This document shows, in pieces, positions 58,301-64,000 of a stretch of 64,000 nucleotides of DNA (the stretch's first letter is position 1; the number at the start of each line of letters is the position of its first letter). The stretch lies in assembly GCA_022414725.1 (NCBI GenBank), contig CM039462.1:15632268-15696267 (forward strand), given 5' to 3'. Both the position numbers and the translations under genes were made by a program. Under the pieces are notes generated by a model, which was given only the letters and a program-made list of their open reading frames with translations, ran no database searches and was not told the origin of the DNA. The DNA comes from Microglena sp. YARC (lineage: Eukaryota; Chlorophyta; Chlorophyceae; Chlamydomonadales; Chlamydomonadaceae).

Positions 58301-58570
58301 TGTACATGGTTTTGGGTGAAGCCCTAGTTGAGGACCTGCGCCACCAAGCCATCCGCCCAGCCTCCATGAAGGAAGTCATCATGCGGCTGGATGAGCATAG
58401 CCCGACAAACATGGACTTGCCTGATGTGAAATCTGGGACCGGAAGTACGCCTACTTCGAGAAAGACCACCAAGGACAACGTGGCCACGCCACATTCCCAT
58501 GCACAGGACTGTGATGTTGCGCTATACGATGTGGACCAAACCGCGAAGAGGGCTGTCGCAGCTAAGCGTG
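49081..58570 (+). CDS. CLASP: CLASP, N-terminal TOG domain (6 exons, continues beyond)
   Basis: CLIP-associated protein that binds microtubule plus ends and tubulin through HEAT-repeat TOG domains and promotes microtubule rescue. Exons: 49081-49167, 49386-49475, 51423-51515, 54024-54158, 57116-57243, 58263-about 58570, all GT/AG and in phase, giving about 281 aa. Helical repeats in order: MDWELIKSELSATTKQKLHG; LTLEFVDLVPALLQDNNYK; VAQATLQLLSAIITREGEGV; ILPMV-VGRLADARQQVRQEA; VLEKMSRFWSHRHWK-VRHG; SYLITQVINLVEDPN; TVRDASLDCLQEMYMVLGEA then LVEDLRHQ. These follow the CLASP TOG1 pattern (LLxDxNxRV; VERLxDxKxxVRxxA; W-x-VRE; VRExAxxCIEEMY-x-G). A linker follows (KSGTGSTPTSRKTTKDN). The start ATG is in good context (AACACCATGA). 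The end of exon 6 at donor GTCAGT is tentative. Introns are filled with tandem copies of the splice junctions, listed separately. Confidence 0.85.
49860..49980 (+). repeat. Dispersed inverted repeat, copy 1
   Basis: TGCGCTCCGCCATGCGATGG then CTAAGCAACAATCCTGAA and GTAGCTACTCAA are the reverse complement of 53575-53650. It lies in CLASP intron 2; the partner lies in intron 3. Confidence 0.6.
50231..50335 (-). mobile_element. SINE, 3' fragment (diverged)
   Basis: ATGATAACGCCTGTTGGGGC followed by GGGAGCCTCGTCTGACGG and AAGCTACCATGGCGGTTAAC aligns with the 3' part of the SINE at 53004-53201 (minus strand). The tRNA-like head is absent. Confidence 0.6.
50483..50780 (+). repeat. 100-bp tandem repeat carrying exon 3 acceptor-like sites
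   Basis: Three units at exact 100-bp spacing (GGTAGCACAGGCC at 50503 and 50603, GGCAGCACAGGCC at 50703), each with TATTCTGC(T/A)GG(T/C)AGCACAGGCC. The true CLASP exon 3 acceptor and start is CCTGCAGGTAGCACAGGCC at 51416-51434. These look like earlier copies of that junction. Confidence 0.7.
50780..50948. mobile_element. MITE with TAGGGA(A)CGGCAATA ends
   Basis: Starts TAGGGAACGGCAATA and ends TATGCCGGTCCCTA, imperfect inverted termini. The interior is rich in ATATCATATGATATCAT palindromes and CTCGCCTTTGGTCGACATCA. Same family as 59224-59404. Confidence 0.65.
50971..51422 (+). repeat. 44-bp minisatellite of decoy exon 3 acceptors
   Basis: Ten units at exact 44-bp spacing (50971, 51015 ... 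51367), the eleventh start (51411) leading straight into functional exon 3. Each unit contains TGTCCTGCAGGTAGCACAGG, that is the acceptor AG plus the first nine exon bases (GTAGCACAG), then TATCCTTATTAGTGTAATTG. Units are almost identical, so the expansion is recent. Confidence 0.9.
51516..52310 (+). repeat. Tandem ~200-bp copies of CLASP exon 3 with donor and poly(C)
   Basis: After functional exon 3 (51423-51515) three copies follow at 51616-51700, 51823-51909 and 52010-52072 (internally deleted). Each begins GGCTACACTTCAGCTA, keeps CTTGCCCATGGTGGTAAGT, and is followed by a poly(C) tract (51543-51560; 51724-51760; 51931-51955; about 52098 onward) and an AAT-rich spacer. Each has lost the acceptor and first codons, and TAT to TAG (GCATAGACA) gives a stop. 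They are pseudo-exons. Confidence 0.8.
52330..52879 (+). pseudogene. CLASP exon 3 copy 5, split by an insertion
   Basis: GGCTATGCTTCAGCTACTAT continuing to AAGAGCATA (52390), then resuming ACAAGCTCTATCGTGCACAT at 52855. About 464 bp of foreign repeat interrupts the copy. It is non-functional. Confidence 0.7.
52391..52854. mobile_element. Dispersed ~460-bp repeat, copy 2, inside pseudo-exon
   Basis: Homologous to 45598-46105. It begins AATAGTAGGGTGCCCTGG and ends CTTCGGGCCGACCA. Because both flanks are exon 3 sequence, the insertion borders are well defined. No clear TSD or coding region. Confidence 0.65.
52950..53246 (+). pseudogene. CLASP exon 3 copy 6, split by a SINE
   Basis: GGCCACGCTTCAGCTTCTAT continuing to CACACGCG before the SINE, resuming AGAGCATATACAAGCTCTAT after it. 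It retains TAT (no TAG stop) and the 5' GGCCACG of the functional exon, so it is closer to exon 3 than copies 2-4. Confidence 0.7.
53004..53201 (-). mobile_element. tRNA-derived SINE with 12-bp TSD
   Basis: On the minus strand: A-box-like TGGTCTAGTGGTAGACC, B box GGGTTCGACTCCCCC in a perfect T-arm, then a body (CGGTCGCTCTTGGCGTTGCA ... ACCACGCCCCACCAGGCGTT) and a T-rich end. ATAGGTTGTAAG flanks it at 52992-53003 and 53202-53213. It is inserted in a pseudo-exon. The D-arm and T-arm are tRNA-like, but the acceptor and anticodon stems are not, so it is not a working tRNA gene. Confidence 0.8.
53254..53975 (+). repeat. Tandem copies of CLASP exon 4 acceptor and start
   Basis: Copies at 53254 (GTGGAGCGGCTTGCTGCC), 53383 (GTGGATTGGCTTGCTGATGC), about 53754 (TAGAGCTTGCTGCCAACAAG) and 53894 (GAGGAGAGACTTGCTGATGC), each preceded by a CAG or AG in a pyrimidine context where intact. 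They run to about AGTATGC(A/T)GG-GCCAT, then diverge. Functional exon 4 follows at 54024. The copies carry small indels and stops. Confidence 0.75.
53575..53745 (-). repeat. Dispersed inverted repeat, copy 2
   Basis: Reverse complement of 49860-49980 (CCATCGCATGGCGGAGCGC). Adds a GC-rich part with GGGGGGTCGGGGGGC. In CLASP intron 3. Confidence 0.6.
54244..54296 (+). repeat. Copy of CLASP exon 4 end with donor
   Basis: GAGAAGATGAGCCGCTTTTG then GTCCCACTGGCATTGGAAGG and TGCGCACAC repeats 54118-54170 with one change. It lies about 75 bp after the functional exon, the donor-side arrangement. Confidence 0.9.
54463..54590. mobile_element. MITE fragment (CAGCTTCTAGGCAGCTCC family)
   Basis: GTTTTTCTTTTTAGCTGCAA then GCAGCAGCTTCTAGGCAGCT matches the left half of the elements at 764 and 988. 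The right end is not evident. Confidence 0.5.
55080..55480. repeat. Tandem duplication with poly(C), CLASP intron 4
   Basis: GCAAGTGGCCGGTACTTGGA occurs at about 55119 and 55265, and GGTTCCTAGA(A/G)CTCATTTTG at about 55200 and 55431. A C-rich run of about 50 occupies 55287-55347. Confidence 0.75.
55655..55802. mobile_element. MITE, TA target, 26-bp TIRs
   Basis: The left GGGCGTTTCGTAGACAAAAT and the right end (reverse complement GGGCGTTTCGTAGACAAAAG) are near-perfect TIRs, flanked by TA on both sides. About 144 bp. TA duplication suggests a Tc1/mariner-type non-autonomous element (inference). Confidence 0.75.
55803..56140. repeat. GGTGGGTATGGTGGT simple repeats, CLASP intron 4
   Basis: Irregular GGT/GGTAT repeats in two blocks, similar in base composition to the large array at 59605. 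Confidence 0.8.
56261..56458 (+). mobile_element. tRNA-derived SINE, + copy
   Basis: TGGTCTAGTGGTAGAC, GAGTTCGACTCCCCCTTCGG, the same body as the copy at 53004 and the same ending GGCGTTATCATAACCTTTTT. No clear TSD. The B box is slightly altered (GAGTTCGACTCC). Confidence 0.75.
56470..57115 (+). repeat. ~110-bp tandem copies of CLASP exon 5 acceptor and start
   Basis: Repeating AACTGACACTTTTTCAATGC, AACTGCAG, then (T)TCGACATGGAATCCTACTGA and CATTGCACACTATTTGTGTG. Acceptor AGs end at about 56817, 56893 and 57003 before the functional one at 57115. Older, more diverged units run back to about 56470. The copies have TACTGACC where exon 5 reads TACAGACC, giving a stop after six codons. Confidence 0.85.
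57300..57620 (+). repeat. ~120-bp tandem copies of CLASP exon 5 end and donor
   Basis: After functional exon 5 (donor at 57244), three copies of CCAAAACAACTACC...GTTGAAGATCCCAACCA+GTGAGTGCTTG occur at 57306-57373, 57433-57500 and 57550-57618. Each ends in an intact GTGAGT donor. The flanking spacer repeats TGTACGTACTCGTCTATACG. Confidence 0.85.
57660..57735. repeat. (TATACC)n microsatellite
   Basis: About 12 TATACC-type hexamers, followed by a C-rich pyrimidine tract (57735-57952) in CLASP intron 5. Confidence 0.9.
57955..58180 (+). repeat. Two tandem copies of CLASP exon 6 start with acceptor
   Basis: CCTCAGGACTGTGCGTGATG starts copies at 57955 and 58093 before the functional exon at 58263. 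Both run to CACCAAGCC (about 88 bp), including CCCTAGTTGAGGACCTGCG. The first has an extra A (GATGAAACATGG) that shifts frame; the second stays open. C-rich intron (CCCCTACCC) precedes each. Confidence 0.85.
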
Positions 58571-59115
58571 GTCAGTTCGGTGGGGGTGGGGTGGAGGGTG
58601 TTGGGGTTGGGACAGCTTCTCTAACATGGTCAGTTGGGTGGGGTGGGTTTGGTGGTCGTTTGGGTTTGGTGGTCGTTTGGGTTGGGTTGTCAGTTGGGTT
58701 GGGTTGGGTGGGTGGGTCAGTTAGGTGGGGTGGGGTGTGTTGGGGTTGGGACAGCTTATCTAATATGTTCAGTTGGATTGGTTTAGGTGGGTTTTATTTG
58801 TGTGGGTCTGTTTGGGAGTACAAACTGGCCACTTGGGTTTTACTTCTTTGTTTGGGAGGGAAATGTGGTCCATTTATTTAGGTTGGATTTGTTTTAATTT
58901 GGGCCATTGGGCAAGCATGAGCAGCTTTGTTTTACTTTTGGGCCATTGGGCAAATATGAGCAGCTTTGTTTTAATTTGGGCCATTGGGCAAGCATGAGCA
59001 GCTTTGTTTTACTTTTGGGCCATTGGGCAAACGTGATCAGCTTTGTTTTACTTATGGCCAGTAGGCGGACATGATCAGCTTTTAATTTGGGCCAATGGGC
59101 AAACATGGTCAGTTT
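58571..59115. repeat. GT-rich and GGGCCATTGGGCAA repeats after CLASP exon 6
   Basis: GGTCAGTTGGGTGGGG-like units (58570-58770) resemble the presumed exon 6 donor GGTCAGTTCGGTGGGG repeated. Then a ~39-bp unit GGGCCATTGGGCAAGCATGA+GCAGCTTTGTTTTACTTTT recurs at about 58901-59110. Confidence 0.75.
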
Positions 59116-59223
59116 TTCTGGCGGCTCTGTGTTTTGTTTTGCTGTTAATCCATCATGCATGCCTGTGGCTATGCCTGTAACTCATCATGCATGCCTGTAG
59201 CTATGCCTGCCAACACACCTACA

Positions 59224-59404
59224 TAGGGATCGGCAATATGATATCATGTCATCATCATATGATATAATATGATGCCGGCGGTCTGACTAGGTAACTTTGG
59301 CCTGGGGCACCATATCATATGATATTAAATCATATGGTTTTTGTATGCTATCATATGATATCATGCTCGTCTTTGGTCAACATCATATGATTTGCCGTCC
59401 CCTA
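59224..59404. mobile_element. MITE with TAGGGATCGGCAATA ends, copy 2
   Basis: Starts TAGGGATCGGCAATATGATA and ends TTTGCCGTCCCCTA; the interior has ATATCATATGATATTAA and CTCGTCTTTGGTCAACATCA like 50780-50948. Confidence 0.65.
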
Positions 59405-59604
59405 CACCTACCTGGGCTTTTTCTTTCAAATCTGAAAGTTTTTTTTCTAGCTTTATGGATTTTTGCTTCCTCCAGGGACAGCGTTAAGTGCTTTATATAG
59501 TTTTTATATCCTTTCATAGCTCTTTAGGGCCATTTAGGTGTGTGTGGAGGGAACTTGTGTTATCATTACCATGACCAGAAACGGTGACACCGGTGACTGG
59601 TACC

Positions 59605-62600
59605 GGTGGTGACATGGTGTGGTGGTGTGGTGGACCATGGTGGTGGTGGTATTGGGTGGTGGGCATGGTGGTGGTGGTCTTTTGTGGTGGTGACCATGGT
59701 GGTGGTGGTATGGTGGTGGTGGTGTGGCCATGGTGGTGGTGGTGTGGTGGTGACCATGGTGGTGGTGGTGGTGGTGGTGGGTGGTGGTGGTATTGGTGCA
59801 TGGTGGTGGTGGTCTTTTGTGTGGTGACCATGGTGGTGGTGGATTGGTGTGGTGGGCATGGTGGTGGTGGTCTTTGTGTGGTGGTGACCATGGTGGTGGT
59901 GGTATTGGTGGTGGTGGGCATGGTGGTGGTGTTTTGTGTGGGTGACCATGGTGGTGGGTGGGTATTGGGTGGTGTGGGCATGTGGTGGTGGTGGGTCTTT
60001 TGTGGTGGTGACCATGGTGGTGGTGGGTATGGTGGTGGTGGCATGGTGGGTGGTGGTGTGGTGTGACCATGGTGGTGGTGGGTATTGGTGGTGGTGGGCA
60101 TGGTGGTGGTGGTCTTTTGTGGTGGTGACCATGGTGGTGGTGGGTATTGGTGGTGGTGGGCATGGTGGTGGTGGTCTTTTGTGGTGGTGACCATGGTGGT
60201 GGTGGGTATTGGTGGTGGTGGGTGGTGGTGACATGGTGGTGGTGGTCTTTTGTGGGTGGTGGTGACCATGGTGGTGGTGGGTATTGGTGGTGGTGGGCAT
60301 GGTGGTGGTGGTCTTTTGTGGTGGTGACCATGGTGGTGGTGGGTATTGGTGGTGGTGGGCATGGTGGTGGTGGTCTTTTGTGGTGGTGACCATGGTGGTG
60401 GTGGGTATTGGTGGTGGTGGTGCATGGTGGTGGTGGTGGTGTCTTTGTGGTGGTGACCATGGTGGTGGTGGTATTGGTGGTGGTGGGCATGGTGGTGGTG
60501 GTCTTTTGTGGTGGTGACCATGGTGGTGGTGGGTATGGTGGTGGTGGTGGTGGTGGTGGTGGTCTTTTGTGGTGGTGACCATGGTGGTGGTGGGTATTGG
60601 TGGTGGTGGGCATGGTGGTGGTGGTCTTTTGTGGTGGTGACCATGGTGGTGGTGGGTATTGGTGGTGGTGGGCATGGTGGTGGTGGTCCTTTTGTGGTGG
60701 TGACCATGGTGGTGGTGGGTATTGGTGGTGGTGGGCATGGTGGTGGTGGTCTTTTGTGGTGGTGACGCATGGTGGTGGTGGGTATTGGTGGTGGTGGGCA
60801 TGGTGGTGGTGGTCTTTTGTGGTGACCATGTGGTGGTGGTGGTATTGGTGGTGGTGGGCTCACCATGGTGGTGGGTGGGTGGTGGGCATGGTGGTGGTTT
60901 TGGTGTGGTGACCAGTGTGGTGGTGGGTATGGTGGTGGGCATGGTGGTGGTGTCTTCTTGTGGGTGGTGACCATTGGTGGTGGTATTGGTATGGTGGTGG
61001 TGGTCTTTTGTGGTGGTGAGGTCGCATGGTGGTGGTGGGTATTGGTGGTGGATGGGTGGTGGTTCTTTGTGGTGGTGATGGTGGTGGTGTCTTTTGTGGT
61101 GGTGACATGGTGGTGGTGGGTATTGGTGGTGGTGGGCATGGTGGTGGTGGTCTTTTGTGGTGGTGACCATGGTGGTGGTGGGTATTGGTGGTGGTGGGCA
61201 TGGTGGTGGTGCGTCTTTTGTGGTGGTGACTCTATCGGTGGTGGTGGGTATGGTGGTGTGGTCGGGGTGGCAGTGGTGGTGACCATGTGGTGGTGGGTGG
61301 TGTGGTGAGGGTATTGGTGGTGGTGGTGGCTGGTGGGGCTGGTCTTTTGTGGTGGTGAACATGGTGGTGGTGGGTATTGGTGGTGGGCATGGTGGTGGTG
61401 GGTGGTGGTCTTTTGTGGTGACCGCATGGTGCACCATAGGGTGGTGGTGGGGGGGTCTTTTGTGGTGGTGATTGGTGGTGGTGGTGGCATGGTGGGTGGT
61501 GGGTTTTTGGGTGGTGGTGGCATGGTGGTTGGTGGTTTTGTGAGTGGTGACCATGGTGGGTGGTGGGTTATTGTGGTGGTGGGCATTGGTGGTGGTGGTG
61601 TCTTTTGTGGTGGTGACCATGGTGGTGAGTGGGTATTGGTGGTGGTTAGAGAGCCATGGGTGGTGGGCATGGTGGTGGTGGGCATGTGGTGCGTGGATTG
61701 AACATGTGGTGGTGGTGGTGGCAGGTGGTGGTGGTTCTTTTTGTGGTGGTGACCATTGGTGGTGGGTGGGTATTGGTGGTGGTGGGGTACATGGTGGTGG
61801 TGGTCTTTCTGTGGTGGTGACCATGGTGGTGGTGGGGTATTGGGGTTCTGGGCATAGGGTGGGTGGTCTCTTTTTTGTGGTGGTGACCATGGTGGTGGTG
61901 GGTATTGGTGGTGGTGGGCATGGTGGTGGTGGTCTTTTGTGGTGGTGACCATGGGGTGGTGGTGGTTATTGGTGGTAGGTGGCGGGTGGTGGTGGTGGGT
62001 GTGGTCTTTTGTGGTGGGTGGGACCATGGTGGTGGGGTATTGGTGGTGGGACATGGCGGTATGGTGGCGTGGTGAAGCTGGTGGTGGTATGGTCTTAGTG
62101 GTTGGGGGGTCCTGGTGGTGGTCAGAGCATTTGGCATGGGTGGTGATGTGACATGGTGGTGGGTGGTATGGGGTGGTGGTGTGGTGTCGGTTTGTGGGGT
62201 GACATGGTGGGTGTGGGTATTGGTGGTGGTCGGGCACTTTTGGGGTGGTGGTCTTTGTGTTGGTGGTGGGTACTTGGTGGTGTGGGTATTTGGTGGTGGT
62301 ATTGGGGTGTGGGCAGTGGTGGGCATGGTGGTGGTGGTGGTGGGTATTGGTGGAAGGTGGCCTGGTGTTGGTCTTGTGGTGGTGACACAGGTGGTGGTGG
62401 TGACTGGTGGGCATTGGTGGTGGTTGTGCATGGTGGTGGTCTTTTTGTGGTGGTGGTACCATCTGGTGGTGGTGGTATTGGTGGTGGGCGATTGGTGCGA
62501 AGTGGTGGTGACGGTGGTGTGGTTAGGCATGGGTGGATGGTGGTGGTGGGAGTAGTATTCTTTGGTGGTAGTGATCGACATAGGTGGGCCCACTGTGGCG

Positions 62601-63995
62601 GTGTGGCCATGGTCGGTCTTTTGGTGGTGACATATGGTGGTGGGTGGTCTCGGTGGTGGGGCATGGTCGGTGGTGGTTTTTGTGGTGGTGACTATGATGG
62701 GTGGTGGTGGGTATTGGTGGTGGTTGGCCATGCTGGTGGTGGGGCATGGGGCTCGGTGGGGTGGTGACATAGGTGGTGGTGCAGGTGGGCGATGGTGGTG
62801 CTTTTGTGGTGGTGACCAATGTGGGTGGTGGGCAAGTGGTGGTGGTCTTTTGTGTGACCATGGTTGTGGTCGGGTATTGGTTGGTGGGATGGGGCATGGT
62901 GTGGTAGGGAGGTGGTGGGCTTGTTTTGTGGACCATGGTGGTGGCCGGACCATAGGGGTCGGTGTGATGCTTGTGGTGGTGGGCACCATGGTGGTGGTGG
63001 GTCTCCTGTGTGGGGTCAGGAGGGTGGTGGTCTGTTGTGGTTCGGTTGCCCTATGTGTGTGGGGGATGACATCTGGGTTTGGGCAATGGTGGTGCTTTTG
63101 TGGGTGGTTGGGGTTTTATTGTGGTGTGACCCTCGGTTTTGGTGGTGGTGGTGACTTCATCGGTGGAGATGGGTGGTGGTCGTCGGTTGGTGGTGGGCAT
63201 GCTTTTGTGTAGGTATTGGTGGTGGTTGGTGGGTTGGTGTTTTTTGTTTGGTATGGTAGTGGTTGGTGGTGGTGGTCTTTTGTGGTGGTGGTGCGTCTTG
63301 TTTGCTGGGTAGGCATGGTTGGTGTGGTGTCTGATTGGTTGGGCATGGTGTGTCTTTGGGTGGTGACCATGGTGGTGGTGGGTAATGGTGGTGGTGGATG
63401 GTGGTGGTGTCTTTTGTGGTTGGAGGTGGAATGGTGGTCTTTTGTGTGGTGACATGGGTGGTGGTATGTGGGTGGTGGGGTCTTGTCTTTTTGGTTTTGG
63501 TATGTGGTGTGGTCTTTGTGGTATGGTGTGGTGGGGGTGGTCATGAGGTCTTTTGTGGTGGTGACCATGGTGGTGGTATTGGTATGGTGGTGGGGGCATG
63601 CGTGGTTGGTGTCTTTGTCCTTTTGTGTGGTGACATTGGTGGTGGTGGTGGGGGCATGGTGGGTGGTCTTTTGTTGTGGTGGTGGGTATTGGTCTTTGTG
63701 GTGTGAATGGTGGGTTTTGTGGTGGTGACCATACGGTGGTGGTGGGTGTGGTGGGTATTGGTGGTGGTGGGCATGGTGTGGTGGTCTTTTTGTGGTGGTG
63801 AGCATGGTGGTGGTGGGTATTGGTGGTGTGGGCATGGTGGTGGTGGTCTTTTGTGGTGGTGACCATGGTGGTGGTGGGTGCGTGTGGTGGCATGGTGGCG
63901 GTGGTCTTTTGTGGTGGTGACCATCGGGGTGGTGGGTATATGGTGGTGGTGGGCAGGGTGGTGGTGGGATTGGGTGGTGAAATATATGTGTACAT
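59605..63995. repeat. 4.4-kb G-rich minisatellite, 62-bp unit
   Basis: Unit about GGTGGTGGTCTTTTGTGGTG+GTGACCATGGTGGTGGTGGG+TATTGGTGGTGGTGGGCATGGT (62 bp), some 70 imperfect copies, most regular at 60070-61240 and degenerate toward both ends, reaching the window end. Strongly strand-asymmetric (G/T on +). It has almost no stop codons, so very long His/Pro/Thr-rich ORFs appear on the minus strand (one of 982 codons), but these are repeat artefacts. It probably lies in a CLASP intron or beyond the gene. Confidence 0.95.
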
Positions 63996-64000
63996 GGTGG

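Noticed and set aside
59514..62462. 982-codon minus-strand ORF rich in His, Pro and Thr
   Set aside because: Entirely within a tandem repeat whose unit lacks stop codons; peptide repeats simply follow the 62-bp unit in shifting frames.

Overview
The window is nuclear DNA of a green alga (chlorophyte or prasinophyte grade), read from three things. It holds an intron-containing light-harvesting chlorophyll a/b-binding gene with C/G-ending codons. It holds a CLASP microtubule-associated gene built of small exons. It also carries a short interstitial array of the plant/green-algal telomere repeat TTTAGGG. I cannot name the species. Everything else is repeat-derived: retrotransposons, DNA transposons, MITEs, SINE-like elements, minisatellites and unusually long poly(C)/poly(G) runs.

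Layout. 1-1570: degraded 3' part of a LINE split by two adjacent ~200-bp MITEs, then an 84-bp poly(C)-rich tract. 2458-6103: LHC gene, four exons on the + strand, one 1-nt frameshift in exon 3. 6483-15328: LINE copy A (5' and central part). 15325-19500: Ty1/copia-like LTR element fused to it. 19935-21729: PIF/Harbinger element with TTA target duplications. 21.8-25.9 kb: two copies of a poly(A)-tailed minus-strand retroposon around a 151-bp tandem repeat. 26.3-28.5 kb: a perfect 23-bp hairpin, a MITE, a probable minus-strand terminal exon with tandem copies of its own splice acceptor, and CAC/CAT simple repeats. 29122-41006: LINE copy B, nearly complete through its 3' tail. 41.0-45.5 kb: ~1.8-kb macro-tandem repeats. 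46.2-48.45 kb: a second Harbinger copy carrying an LTR and a tail-only LINE insertion. 49081-58570 and beyond: the CLASP TOG1 region. 59605-64000: a 4.4-kb G-rich minisatellite with a 62-bp unit.

Two themes stand out. First, the LINE appears to encode two endonucleases (APE-type before the RT, restriction-like CCHC/RHD/PD type at the C terminus), an RNase H, and upstream a duplicated Cys-His protease-like domain. This is the architecture I associate with the Dualen/RandI lineage. Second, in all three intron-containing genes the splice junctions are flanked, inside the introns, by tandem and partly decayed copies of themselves. Acceptor-side copies lie before the real exon and donor-side copies lie after it. 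In CLASP this happens at nearly every junction, and the copies have served as landing sites for SINEs and other insertions. Intron growth by repeated duplication across exon-intron borders is the most unusual structure in the window.

Caution: many frameshifts lie at homopolymers and differ between the two LINE copies, so part of the apparent gene decay may be consensus error in a long-read assembly.
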